From: Ailanthus altissimus
Lineage: Eukaryota; Streptophyta; Magnoliopsida; Sapindales; Simaroubaceae
Assembly: GCA_946807835.1 (NCBI GenBank)
Contig: OX327700.1
Location: 22,108,001 to 22,172,000, forward strand
Direction of reading: 5' to 3'
DNA length: 64,000 nucleotides
Part shown: piece after piece, positions 1 to 11,165 of the stretch
How positions within the stretch are numbered: the first letter of the stretch is position 1
Layout of the letters: every line of letters begins with the position of its first letter
Translations under genes and position numbers: made by a program
The notes under the pieces: model-generated
The model's database searches: none
Told to the model about the DNA's origin: nothing
What the model saw: only the letters and a program-made list of their open reading frames with translations

Positions 1-1065
1 TCATTGTTAACTTTGTGGTTGAATTCACTCCAAACCTAAAAAGAGAAGGAAATGAAAAATATGTGCTCAACCCACAACCAACAGTGATTCCCAAGACTGT
101 GCAAGTGGATGGAGCATCGAATGCTCAATGAAGTAGAGTTGGGATTATAATCATTAGTCTTGAAGGAGTAAAGGTGAGCTATACCTTGAAATTTAACTTT
201 AAGGCATTGAATAATAAAATTAAGTATGAGTCTATAATCATAGGAATGAGAATGACTAATGCCTTTGGAGCTAAACAGTTAGTGATAAAAAAAATGATTC
301 CTAACTAGTGGTTAGTTAGATCAACAATGAGTACTAGGGCAAAGAAGAAAATATTCAAACCTATTTGAAAAAGGCCCGATAGCTGATCAGCACATTCTAA
401 TAGATTCGTATCAAGCAAATGCCTAAAGAAGACAACTATATAGCTAATCTATTAGCTAAGTTGGCCTTTACTTGTGCCATGAAGCTACCTAAGATAGTAC
501 TAGTAAAGGTCATGCCTGAGTCAATGATTCATGCTACTGAACCCATGGAAGTCAACTCGGTCAATAATGAACTTTGTTGGATAGATCCTATCATTCAGTA
601 GCTAAGGGACAAAGTCACCCATTAAAATTGAACTCAGTCTAAAAGGCTGAGATATCAAACTGTAGGGTACTATATGATTAGTGGAGTACTCTACAAGAAA
701 TTAATCTTCTTACCTTACTTGAGGTGCCTAAGCCTTCATAAGGTACAATATATGCTTATGAACATATATAAAAGAAAGTACGAAAATCATAGAGAAAATA
801 GAGCTCTCAAATACAAGGAATTATGGCAGGGATACTTTTGCCTCAATATAAAACAGTGCGTGCAAGCCATGGTCAAGAACTATGACAAGTGTTAAAGGTT
901 TACAAAGATACTAAAGCAACCTTCTGAAAATCTCATAGTATTGAGCTTCACACAACCCTTTGCAATATGAGGAGTAGATTTCATTAGTCCAATGCCAATT
1001 GGAAATGATGGAACAAAGTACGCTCTCATGGAAATGGACTATACAACTAAGTGGGTAAAGAATGG
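1..1065 (+). pseudogene. Decayed Ty3/Gypsy pol fragment (RNase H end and integrase start)
   Basis: Conceptual translation in shifting frames follows the plant Gypsy polyprotein. An RNase H tail reads ..NLLAKLA.. then ..CWIDPII.. (419-601). The integrase zinc-binding region follows (674-900, ..YLRCLSLHKVQY.., ..ENHREN.., ..VKNYDKC), then the start of the catalytic core (about 965-1065, GVDFISPMPIGNDGTKYAL and TKWV). Stops and frameshifts interrupt it throughout. The first zinc-ligand histidine is replaced by Tyr and one of the C-terminal cysteines by Tyr, so it cannot encode a working integrase. It begins before the window and stops abruptly near 1065. The family assignment rests on residue patterns I recognise, not on a search. 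Confidence 0.75.
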
Positions 1066-1856
1066 TGAATTTAAATAAGAATATGATTAAATTTTTTTAC
1101 TTGGAAACCAAGTAATATAGTTTTTTATTTCAAAAATAAGATAAGCCAAGGGCGTGTAATTGAGGTTGTGTTTTCTGTTAGCCTAATTCATTGGCTCTTT
1201 TTTGTATTGGAATAAGTTGTTCTCATATGGACTTTAACTTAATATCAAGTCATATATCGAATAAAAATTGGATGAGTGGTAAGTAATATTACCTAATAAA
1301 TTATTCTTGGGTTAATTGTAAATGAGTAGACAATGACAATTGGTATCAAAGTAGACATGAATTATGATTCGCGTATAAGGTCTTAAAATAATCCCAACAA
1401 AAATTGCAACCTAAGTAGCAGGTCTCTCAAAAGTAGTAGGAATAGACAATATTTGCCAAGTGGTTTCAAAAATTATATATCATATAATTGAGTGGATAAA
1501 ATGTCAAATTCCACAACGAATAAAAATTGGGTGGATCTTGAATATATAAGAGCGGCTAAGTAACATTATTCAATAGGCTACTTTTTAAAATAAATGGCAA
1601 ATCTCAAACCTGTGGCACTAGGCTTCCTTATGTTTTAACACCAAATAATTGTTTTTTTAATAGAAACATTAATACAAAGAAAACCTTTAATACCAAAATA
1701 TAGGCATGCATTCTATCGTTCTTGCAAGTTTTTCTCCACTACTCGCATCAATCTCTTTAACTAGTATTATTATAAATTTTTCACAAAAATATTCTTTTTA
1801 ACACCAACTAATTGTTAGATAATAAAGTTCTAGATATGAAGAAAAATAATACTATA
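1066..1856. repeat. LTR-like fragments, unresolved
   Basis: No gene is visible. Two degenerate copies of a segment containing CGAATAAAAATTGG occur near 1258 and 1518, each followed by a related stretch (GGTAAGTAATATTACC versus GGCTAAGTAACATTATT). A primer-binding-site-like TGGTATCAAAGTA lies at about 1341. These look like broken LTR ends, but I could not fix boundaries or target duplications. Confidence 0.3.
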
Positions 1857-2100
1857 TGATATAAATTAAGAAATGCAGAAGAGTGGGAGAGAGTGAGTTA
1901 AAAGAAAATTGGTAACTACTGGTGGACTACATCTATACTACATTGGTTCTTATGAAATGGTTACAGAATGAGCCTTTATATATGCTCTAATCTAAACTAG
2001 TTACAATGTTAACATAACATATAGTCAACAATTATGACTATAGAGTGTGAACATAAAAATATAAAAGTCAATAATTACGACTCTATAATTATCTTTAACA
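1857..2100 (-). repeat. 3' LTR of the minus-strand element
   Basis: This aligns with 7119-7353 over its length, sharing for example GAGTGAGTTA, ATCTAAACTAGTTA and ATTATCTTTAACA. On the minus strand it begins TGTTAAAGATAATTATAG, straight after the polypurine tract. Confidence 0.8.
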
Positions 2101-2372
2101 TCCCCCCTCAAACTCAAGATCATAGATGCTTGAATTTGGAGAGGAGATTCTGGTTGTGGTGGTGCAGTTAAGAGACAATCGCTACTGAAGAAGGCAACTA
2201 TTGTTTGAGAGAGAGACAACAATTATTGGAGAGGGATGCCACAATTATCGGAGAGATGCAACCGTTTATCAGAGAGTGATGGCATTGCAGTGCCTTCCTA
2301 GCTAGTGATAATGTTTCGGTGATGACAATATTGTCAGAGAGTAACTAGGTTGTAGAAGAGTGATAAACGCAT

Positions 2373-3713
2373 TGATTGATGTGTGATTTAATATCCTAGC
2401 GCAAGTACACGCTATCGTATCAAGTAATATAGAATTTTAAGTCTAAATATCGATTCCACAGGGACTATACGATCTAATTCTATAAATCGAGTACTAAAAT
2501 TGTATCTACTTAACTTTTATTCAAAAAATCACAATCTGAAATTTATTTCACTAATCTACTCTATCAATTAAACTGAACAAAATTAAAGGATAGAATTCAC
2601 AAATAAAGATAATCTAGGGTTTTGACTCGTCCCTTAATATTTTATTGGACTCATTAACCACTTAATTAATCCCTTAATACCAAGTGACTATATTACGCAT
2701 TCTAACAATCACTTATATGTCTATAGTAATCATAACAGAATATAATTCATTAAGATAAATTCTAAATTATACCATACATGCCGCCTAGGTATATGTCTAT
2801 CCTAGATGGAACTCATAGTTGTTACCCTATGATTATGCATCAAACTATCCTAAGCTAAACACATTATTCCCTCTGTCGAGTTCATCATGGTTCCTCAATC
2901 ATTCAAAATATTGATTAGGTATAATAAAAGCATTAAAACACAAGATAGAATGAATCAATTAAATGTATCAAGTTCATAAACTAAAAATTAACACAATCCA
3001 AATCCATACTAAGTTCACATAGTCTAACCTTAAATGAACAATTTAGCCCATCACAAAATCAAAAGTATCTAACAAATTCTAAAGATCAATAAGAACAAGA
3101 ACATAATGACAAAGAAAGAGAAGGAAAATCAATCAAAGTGACTCCTTGATGTGCTTCTCTCTTTTTTTTGACTTGAAGCTTGAATCTTGATCTTGGTTCT
3201 TCAATCTTTAGCTTTGATTTTTTATTTTGTGGTATGAATTCTTTCTCTAAAGTTTTATCTCTTTTTTTCTCCTCCTCTTTTTAGAGTTTTTGGCTTTCTA
3301 TTTATAAGTTTATATTATCAAATTAGGGTTAAACATCAAATACAAGTCAAAGTATAATTACTGTTCACGAGTTACTGTAGCAAAATACTGTTCATCGCTA
3401 CTGTTCGTGCATTGTGGTGCTGAATCTTGGGCCCTGCAGTGCTGAGATACTGTTTTGGGCACCGCAGTGCTCATCTCTGGTCGTTGTGGTGTTGGGTACT
3501 ATAGCATATCACTATAGCTAGTATTGTAGCAGGTACTATAGCAATTTGATGTTTTTAGCTTATTTTTATTAGAGTTTCGACCTTATTTACTCCATTGACT
3601 CCAAACCTACAAAAATAATAATAAAATACATCAAAGGCCAAATAATCTTAATTTTTACGAACAAATATTAAGTCTAAAAGATAAAAATATTATACTTAAT
3701 GAACCCCTTACCA
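2373..3713 (-). mobile_element. Solo LTR, Gypsy-like (inverted relative of 24120-25481)
   Basis: On the minus strand this starts TGGTAAGGGGTTCATTAAG and ends with the complement of TGATTGATGTG. It is homologous along its length to the plus-strand solo LTR at 24120-25481. Shared landmarks include CGCAAGT-CACGCTAT, GTATCAAGTAATATA and the ACTGTTCAC / ACCGCAGTGCT cluster at 3360-3500. No exact target duplication was found (CGCAT versus TTGAC), so an end may have eroded. It lies inside the 1857-7353 element. Confidence 0.7.
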
Positions 3714-4388
3714 TTGACCGATTTATCCAGCAATTTATTTGGAATTAAAAAAAAATTTAAAAAAGACCCATAAAAATTATGAAATTATAAAATAACCCCA
3801 AAATGATATAAACAAAACCCCCAAAAAATTATGTAAATTACATAATTACCTTAAAACTTTCAAAAATTAGAAAAATTACCCCAATAATTTTCAAAGTTGC
3901 AGTAAGGACGCAAATATTATATAAATAAAAGTCTAACCTCGAATGGTTAGAAATTAGCAAACTAACCGACAACTTTTTAAAATTTTGCAAAGACACCTTT
4001 ACTGTAAATCGGATCACCAGAATTTCAAAATGGAACCTGGGGTTGATAGATCCGATAGAGAGGAGTTTAATAGAGGTGGCAGTAATGGGACACTCACTAA
4101 AAAATGGAGCATTCCGAAGATAAACAGAGAATGGGGGCAGTGGCATTTTTAGGCGCGTATGTGTGTGAGGACCTCAATTGAAAAAATTATTTTGGTGGCT
4201 TTGGGATGGCCGATGTCCTCTGAACAGCTTGGTATGTGTGGTGTACGGTATTGCACTGGGAACTAAGTGGATGGTTGATAGTGATCGAGACTTTGAGTTG
4301 CGATTGCGGACTACATTGATACCGAATTAAAGTGATTCTGATGGGGTTAAAATGGTTAGAATGTTTTGCACTGTTTAGCGTGAGCGAT

Positions 4389-4861
4389 GAATAGTTATGC
4401 TCGAGAATAGTAACTAGTGATTATGAATAGTAATAATTGATGAGTGAATAGTAATATGAAAAACTATCACTGAATGGAAAAGTAGGCTGATCTTGCTAGA
4501 ATGAAAGCTAATTGGCCTTGCACAGTCGATTCAATACTGAAAATATAGTTTCAGTGAATTTATGGGTTTGTGAATAGTCTATTTTAATGGGTGAATAGTT
4601 ACTAAAAATAGTACCGACGAAAGATAAACAGTGATAAAAAAGGTGAATAGTAGCCCAAAACTATTCAGTGAAAATTCCAACAAAGAGAGAAAAGAGATCG
4701 ATTTTGAAAAAGGAAAAAAAGAAATAGACAATAATCATTTTTGGCTATAAGAATAATTGCCAATTGAGGTGAATAGTAACAAAAACTTATTATTCCGGCA
4801 AAAGGAGAGGGAGCCAAGGAATTATGGCTTTAAGAATAGTTGTCGGCGGTAGGTGAATAGT
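4389..4861 (+). repeat. Cluster of ten dispersed GAATAGT heptamers
   Basis: GAATAGT occurs ten times on the plus strand in about 470 bp (near 4389, 4405, 4425, 4446, 4572, 4593, 4645, 4771, 4834 and 4855), mostly within GTGAATAGT. One inverted ACTATTC lies near 4660. Spacing is irregular (16 to 126 bp), so this is not a tandem repeat. It lies in the gutted interior of the 1857-7353 element and ends at the border of the next solo LTR. Confidence 0.75.
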
Positions 4862-7022
4862 ATTAGAATTTGTGCTTACGTGCCATCCCTTTATGTATGA
4901 ATAATTGTTTAATATTTATACTAGTATTATCATTTCATTAAATCGCTAATTATATTTTATATATGATAAGATGTTTGTAACGGTTCAGGCATTGTATGAT
5001 ATGAAAAAGTTCAGATCTGGTCTAAATAAGTTTAGATTAATACTAAGAATTAGCAATGCTGAGATTTAAAAATGTTAAGAGTTAGCACTGATAAGAGTTA
5101 TCAGGTTATAAGATTCAGCTATATCTAAAGAGTTTGAATCTTGTCTGAAATGGGACAAAGACCTAAGAATATATTAGTAATGACGTAGTGGCAAAGAGTT
5201 GTAAATAGTATTAGCAAAATGTCATTATGCAAATATGTTCTCAAATATTATGTTCCTGATCTATCTTCACTGATGCTGGTCTATCAGTGAATACCTTAAT
5301 AAATATTTAGATCGATGTATGTCTATATCTGGATGGTTTAGATGGTTAGTCTTAGCAAATCATGAGTTTAGTGGAAGCTCGTATAGAGATACAGGTATTC
5401 AGTAAGGACTGAATACTGAACTGACTCATAAAGATCTCCAGTAGACATCCCATAAAGCTGTCAATTAAAGGTTTTTCAAATTAAGTAGTATTTGTGATCC
5501 TTTGACCTGAGTACCATGGTGAGCTTATAAGTGATCCACTATACTTTGGTTCCACATATGTCAAAAACCTTTCATGGTTTGACCGTTGGGTGTCGCTAGA
5601 TATGGTCCGATGCTCATGAAGTCCGGTGTGCATAGATATGAGATTTATTAGCTCATTTGAGTGAGTATTATATCATAATGCTTTAAGATTATATTTCAGA
5701 AAGTCTTATGGCTATAAGCAGTAATTCCTGAAAAAAGAGTTTAACCCTAAGGATAAATAATATTATAAAAGTATTTTAGAATATTATTTATTGAAATACA
5801 ATTCTAAATATAAGCTTTCGGTCAGGCATACGGAGATTTGACAATGTTGATTTATATCTCTACTCTATCTAGATATAAATGATTGAGAGATTATATGAAT
5901 ATGTTATAACTTTAGCTTGTATGGTCTAACGCGTCGCTTTGTAATATTCGTAACGTGTGTGTGAGGCATCGTTCACGGACGTATGAAGGAGTTCTATATG
6001 ATAATTTGAGTATGGACCTAAAGAGTCTCACAATATGAAGTGTACTTATTGTGCACTGGGGCAGCATAATGGATTGAACAGTTCCATCCTAAAAATTCCA
6101 ACAAATCGAAAATATGTTTCAGGGTTTCTCTTGTTATGCACTTGTCTAAATTTAAATGTTAAGTATATCATTTAATTAGTTGATAAGAGTTGTTAACTAA
6201 TTAAATGTTAACAAGTGGCACAATTTTGTTCCATGAATTATTTTACCATGAATTCACCAATTATCCTTGTTAGTAAATCAAATAAGGTAAGTATTAATTA
6301 TTCAAATAGTTTTTAAATAATTAAATAAATATTATTTAAATAAATAAAAAATAAAATTTATTTATTTGTTATTTTATTCTTAAATGGAAGACATATATGA
6401 TTTGAAAAACATAAATTAAATTAAGTGGAGTACTATTTTGTAGAATTAATGGTCAAGTTTATTAGACCATTAAAAATGGCCACTAAAAATTATTTTTAGT
6501 AGTTGGCCACTTAATCTAATTTTGGTGAAACACTTGTGAAGTATTAAGAGCACTAGAAATGGTTAGATTTTATTTAGAGGAATAAGGGTGAATAAAAAAT
6601 TCGTGCAAGTGTAAAGAGAAAAAAAGAAGAGTTTTTTTATTAAACAAAGAGTTGTGAGAAAAACTAGAGAGAAAGAAAAATAAATTCCTATTATTTTTCT
6701 TTCAAGTAACATAAACTTTGTTGTTGGAGAATAAATTGCTACTATTCTAACTTCACAATCCCACTGGATTGTTGTGAACTAAATTGAACAAAAGTGCACT
6801 TCAAGATGAGTTCAAAATTGAAATTAAAAAATTCGGATTGAAATCTTCTTCGGAGGTCTTCAAATGTATGTTTTTCATAATCTTAAGTTATTAAAAATTT
6901 AAGTTAATATGTATATGTTGATTACATGCTTAATTTCGCTGCGAAATTAGTGTATATGATACATGTGTTTAGTTTTTCAACATGTATACAATTATATTCA
7001 TACACCTTAAAACACGTTAACA
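4861..7022 (+). mobile_element. Solo LTR of the long-LTR Copia family (copy 1)
   Basis: The ends are TATTAGAATTTGTGCTTACG and AAAACACGTTAACA. Flanks AATAG (4856-4860) and AATAA (7023-7027) are a 4/5 target duplication. It is about 2.16 kb and homologous to the copies at 12360, 14069, 18000-20023 (minus) and 29571. The canonical start in this family is TGTT; here the G has become A. No internal coding region accompanies it. Confidence 0.75.
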
Positions 7023-7118
7023 AATAATACATAAAATAGTTACCGAAATATTGTTTCGGTGAAAATCGAGTAGAAGAGAAACGAAAAAGAGACTGAGAAC
7101 TTTATGACTCTAATACCA

Positions 7119-7353
7119 TGTTAGAAATGAGAAATGTGGAAGAGTGAGTTAAGAGGAAATTGGTAACCATCAGTAAACTACATCTCTACTATATTGGTTA
7201 TTATAAAATAGTTACAAAATAAGTATTTATATAAGCTTCAATCTAAACTAGTTATAATGTGAACATAAATATATAATAGTCAATATTACGACTATAAAGT
7301 ATGAATATAAAAATATAAAAGTCAATAATTAGACTACATTATTATCTTTAACA
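7119..7353 (-). repeat. 5' LTR of the minus-strand element
   Basis: On the minus strand it begins TGTTAAAGATAATAATG and ends TTCTAACA. TGGTATTAGAGT, the probable primer-binding site, follows with no spacer (7118 downward). Confidence 0.8.
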
Positions 7354-8930
7354 ATATAAAATAAAAAGAGAGCAAACCTACAAAGATCAAATCTATATCA
7401 AAGATTTAGATGGTTAAAAAGCTAATCAAAACACACAAAATTGATTTATATTAAGATCTGGATGGTTAGTAATTATCAATATAGGTGGAAAACATATTTT
7501 TGTTAAAAGGAAAAAAAAAAACTAAAAAAGCTAAGAGATAAAGAGTGAAGTGAAAAAAAAATGAAATTTTCTTCAAGAAAAATAGTTAAAAATTGACCTC
7601 TTCCTAATTGAAGAAAATAAAAAAGTAATTTTTTCTTCTTTTTTTTAGAGGGCCGAAAAAGAGATCAAGAGTTTTACAAAATATAACCTAAATCAATCTA
7701 AATAATTTGTGTGAAATTATTTCCCTCAATTGTCCATCCATGGCTTCCCAAATAATAAACATGCATAATTAAGATGAAGGGAAGTTAAACTAATTGAAAT
7801 GAAAAGGAAAGAGAAAATTTAAAATATCCTTTAAAAATTCTAATCAAAGAGTGATTTAATCAAATAAAAAAATCAATTAAGTTTTAAGAACACAAAATTT
7901 AATACAGATATATATTTTTATATTAATCAGCCAATTTAAAATTAGCCTAATTCAATATAGATAATCAAGATTATGAAATTTACTATGCATCAATAATATA
8001 TTAAAAGAAACATTATCATATTACAATGGTTCGTATAAATATTAAATGTAGTTCATTTATTCATTCATAATAAAATTAGAATTTAAAATGAGAGATAGAT
8101 GTTAAAATTAAAAATTATATTAAATTAAAATTTAATTATATTAAAGTCTTAATATCTGATTTAGAATCTTAAGAAGTCAGAATCACAAAAATATATATTT
8201 TAAAATATAAAAATTTATTATAAATTTCATAAAATTTGTTGGGCTTGACGGGCCCCTCCCTGGCCCTTCTTAGGTTTGCCACTGCATCCATACAATCCCT
8301 ATTAATTAAAATACATAAATTAAAATGAAAAGAAATTAGAATAAAACTGAATTAATTATAAAAATGTTTTATTTAGTAAAAATAATTTATGCTAATTTAA
8401 TGCTAGAAAATAGTAGTGGTACTCACTCTGTGTACAATTTCAAAATGTCTAGCGCAAAGTCGCCGATTATTATTCATATACATCAAGATTTTGTTGGCGG
8501 GTGACACTGTATTAGAAGGGTAAAAGAATTCCCGCCATTTTGTTTATATAATCTGTTCTGTTCCCTTCCATTTAGCTTTATCCGAGTATTTCGAAAAGCA
8601 TCTGATTTGATTTGATCGTGTTGGTTTTCACTCTTAAAACGTCCAGGATCGGAAATGAACTCTGAGTTGACTCGCACTAGTCTGAGTCTCTCCCGCTGCT
8701 CACAATTCGCATCTTATAATTGTTTTATAAAAATAATTATTTTATATGTCAGCGTTACGTCACACATAATTTGATAATTAGGCGTTGAAGTAAATCGTGT
8801 GGACGTACATGTAGGTTCATTTCCTGCAATTGGGTTGACTTTTTACCCGAGTAATTTTCACCAAATGAATGTTCGAATTCGAGCCCTTTCATCATTTTGT
8901 TTTTCAAATATCAATTTTATTTTCTCTTTT
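7354..8930. other. AT-rich intergenic stretch, nothing recognised
   Basis: Mostly low-complexity AT-rich DNA. About 8240-8285 is a short GC-rich phrase (GGGCCCCTCCCTGGCCC) of a kind often seen at plant transposon ends. About 8420-8760 is more balanced in composition and matches no repeat I see elsewhere in the window; its longest reading frame (8483-8677, minus, 64 codons) has no recognisable family and is probably chance. Confidence 0.4.
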
Positions 8931-9300
8931 AAAATTGTTAACTTAAAATTTGGACAATTATCAAATTAACGAGTTATATTTATATTTTATTGAGAATGAT
9001 TTGGTTGAAATTAATAAAATAAAATAAAGAGATGAAAAGATATTAAATATATAGTGGTTTAGTTGATCTATTTTATTTTTTAAATATTTATTTTATTTTA
9101 TTTTATTTTTTAAAATTGTTAACCAAAAATTTGAACAATTATAAAATTAATAAGTTATATTTATCTTTTATTGAGAATGATTTGATTGAAACTAACAAAA
9201 TAAAATAAAGTGATGAAAAGATATTGAATATATAATAGTTCGACTCAATTTAGTTAAACTTTCATTTTACCAAATTTAATGCATATATGCTCATTTATAT
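8931..9300. repeat. Two tandem copies of a roughly 181-bp repeat
   Basis: Units begin AAAATTGTTAAC at about 8931 and again at about 9112. They share GAGAATGATTTG, ATAAAATAAAATAAAG and GATGAAAAGATATT in the same order. A third diverged copy lies at about 12160-12355, immediately before the Copia LTR. Internal parts are AT-rich and carry no gene. Confidence 0.65.
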
Positions 9301-9776
9301 ACATTATTAAATAATATTTTTACATCATGGTTACAAGGTAACTAAGTTTTTATAATATAAAATAAAAAAAAATAAGACATATAAATTAACGTAGTGGGTG
9401 GACTGATGTCATTCCTTTCATCTCTTGTTGAGCCCTCTTTTTATGGGTATTGTAAAACTTAATAATAGAGTCCTTTTAAAAAGACAGTTAACTCCTTTAT
9501 TGGAATAACCTCATAATTTAAGGGATACGTTCCCTAATTAATTTATTAATTTTAGGGATGTAATTATTTTTTAATTAATTAGGTTTCCTCGAAGAAATGA
9601 TGACCCATTTTTAAAATTATAGTTTGCCCCTGAAATTCAGGGGGAATAGGAGTCCATCAATTTTCAATATTAATTTGTTGATAATAAAAATTTAATTATA
9701 GTTTGGATTGAAAAATTTATCTCCAAATGTTGAGTTTGCCTTGAGGTACTTTGATAGTGTGAGCCTTGGGTTTATT

Positions 9777-9900
9777 AATGACGAGCACCCTTATTAGTAC
9801 TTGGAATTTTTTTTTTAATGTCGACCACCCTTATTAGTACTTGGGGGTTTGAATTTTTTAATGTCGAGCACTCTTATTTGTACCCGGGGGCTTGAATTTT
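9777..9900 (+). repeat. Three tandem copies of a roughly 40-43-bp unit
   Basis: AATGACGAGCACCCTTATTA, AATGTCGACCACCCTTATTA and AATGTCGAGCACTCTTATTT start near 9777, 9817 and 9860. Each is followed by GTACTTGG or GTACCCGG and a T-rich tail. Confidence 0.7.
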
Positions 9901-10268
9901 TAATCTTGCTTATTGTTCATTCGCTTTCCTGGCCTTGGATGGGCTTGAGATTCGTGGCGTTTTATAAGATAGGATAGTTTTTCTTAACATTACCTGTTTG
10001 CCTTCCCTGCTCTGGACGAGCTTGAGATTTGTAGTGTTTTGTAAAGATTATTATCATTTATAGTCAAAGACTTCCTTGTCTTGTGCAGGCTTAGGTCTTG
10101 TAGAAGTTCAATATTGCCTTGGATAGGCTCGTGTCATGGAGAAATCTTAGCCTTAAACAGACTTGGATCTTTATAAATGTAATCCCTGCTCTAGGCTGAC
10201 TTGAGTGCTTATTGAAATAATCCTTATCTTAGGCGTGCTCGAGTCTTTTTAAATTAATCTCTGCCTTA

Positions 10269-10799
10269 TGTCACGCTCTAAATATTCTCAAGCAATGACT
10301 CGAACATTTGGCGCGCGACAGAACCACCAAGGGAGGGCTTAGTCCATTTTGGGTTAAATGGGCTAGAGCTTCTAGAAGGCCCAATGGATTTGGGTTAATG
10401 CCACATGGGTGTGGTAGGTGGGGGAATTTTCTAGAAAAGGCATATTCCTTTGGATATACTTTTGGTAGTTGGCATCTTTGGAATATTCCTTAGCATATTC
10501 CCCACTTTAGATTTGGACCATTGGATTAGAGTTAATCCTAACCGTCCATTGTATATAGCTTTAGCTATAAATAGGTGGAGTTCTCATTTGGGAAACCATC
10601 CTCCAAATTGTAGAAATACTCTTAGCTTGTAAGTGTATAGCTTTGTAATCTCTCTTTAGTAATAAAATACGAGAGCATTCTCTCAAACACTTGGTGTGCT
10701 TCTTCTTCATCTATTTCTTTGGTTAATTGGGGTCTTGTAGGCTGCTTAGCACTAGCGAGTGTCTAAGGCCGCACGGTTTTGAGAAATCGGGTCGTGACA
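10269..10799 (+). mobile_element. 531-bp solo LTR inside the minisatellite
   Basis: It begins TGTCACG and ends CGTGACA (7-bp inverted ends), flanked by CTTA at 10265-10268 and 10800-10803. It contains a TATA box and a poly(A)-like signal in the right order for an LTR. Removing 531 bp plus the 4-bp duplication restores the 76-bp repeat register (10206 to 10816 becomes 75 bp), which independently confirms both borders. Confidence 0.85.
10566..10573 (+). promoter_or_regulatory. TATA box of the solo LTR promoter
   Basis: TATAAATA within the 531-bp LTR, about 95 bp upstream of AATAAAA (about 10662). This spacing suits an LTR U3-R-U5 layout. Activity is not implied. Confidence 0.5.
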
Positions 10800-11165
10800 C
10801 TTAGGCGAGCTAAGGTGCTTATTGAAAGTATCCTTGCCCTAGGAGGGCCTGGGTCTTCATAAATGCAATCCATGCTCTGTGCAGGCTCGGGTGTTTACTG
10901 AAATTATCTTTGCTCTAGGCAGGCTTGAATCTTCATAAATGCAATCCCTGCCTTGGGCGGGCTTCGGTGCTTATTGAAATTATTCTTATCTTAGGCAGAC
11001 TCAGATCTTTATAAATTCAATCCTTACCTTGGGGCAAAGATTGATGCTTATTGAAATTATCATATTCTTAGGCAAGCTCGAGTGTTTATTGAAATTCTTT
11101 ATGCCTTAGACGGGCTCAGGTCTTCATAAATGCAATCCTTATCCAGTACGAGCTCGGATGCTTGT

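Larger units (their letters stand above)
1857..7353 (-). mobile_element. LTR retrotransposon with PBS, PPT and near-match TSD, internally gutted and twice invaded
   Basis: Two related LTRs of about 240 bp lie at 1857-2100 (3' LTR on the minus strand) and 7119-7353 (5' LTR). Directly inside the 5' LTR, minus strand, is TGGTATTAGAGT, a 10/12 match to the initiator-Met primer-binding site. Directly outside the 3' LTR is a purine tract, GAGTTTGAGGGGGGA (2101-2115 region). Flanking pentamers are CTATA (1852-1856) and ATATA (7354-7358). Removing two solo LTRs nested inside (2373-3713 and 4861-7022) leaves only about 1.5 kb of interior. I recognise no gag, protease, integrase or reverse transcriptase in it, so this is a non-autonomous or deleted element. 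The PBS and PPT style resemble Copia, but the superfamily is inferred. Confidence 0.8.
9905..11165 (+). repeat. 76-bp minisatellite (two 38-bp half-units), split by a solo LTR
   Basis: Anchors of the form TGCTTATTGAAAT or TGTTTATTGAAAT occur near 10206, 10816, 10892, 10968, 11045 and 11083, with alternating half-units containing CTTCATAAATGCAATCC. Clear units are 76 to 77 bp apart, and 11045 to 11083 is one half-unit (38 bp). The left part (9905-10200) is more degenerate. The array is interrupted by the solo LTR at 10269-10799. Confidence 0.8.

Noticed and set aside
1341..1353. Second primer-binding site TGGTATCAAAGTA
   Set aside because: No convincing LTR end immediately precedes it and no partner LTR was found, so it was left as a low-confidence note.
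3838..4146. 102-codon minus-strand frame in the gutted LTR element
   Set aside because: It is isolated, has no Gag-like motif and looks random in composition. Retained only as part of the element interior.
4389..4861. CRISPR-like array of short repeats
   Set aside because: The repeat is only 7 bp with spacing from 16 to 126 bp, in a plant nuclear genome.
8862..8890. Possible tRNA fragment around GTTCGAATTCGAGCCC
   Set aside because: The B-box resemblance is due to a palindromic GTTCGAATTCGAAC-like string; no acceptor stem, D arm or anticodon arm can be drawn.
10308..10632. Two plus-strand frames around 60 codons
   Set aside because: They lie within the 531-bp solo LTR, which has its own TATA and poly(A)-like signals, and have no protein homology.
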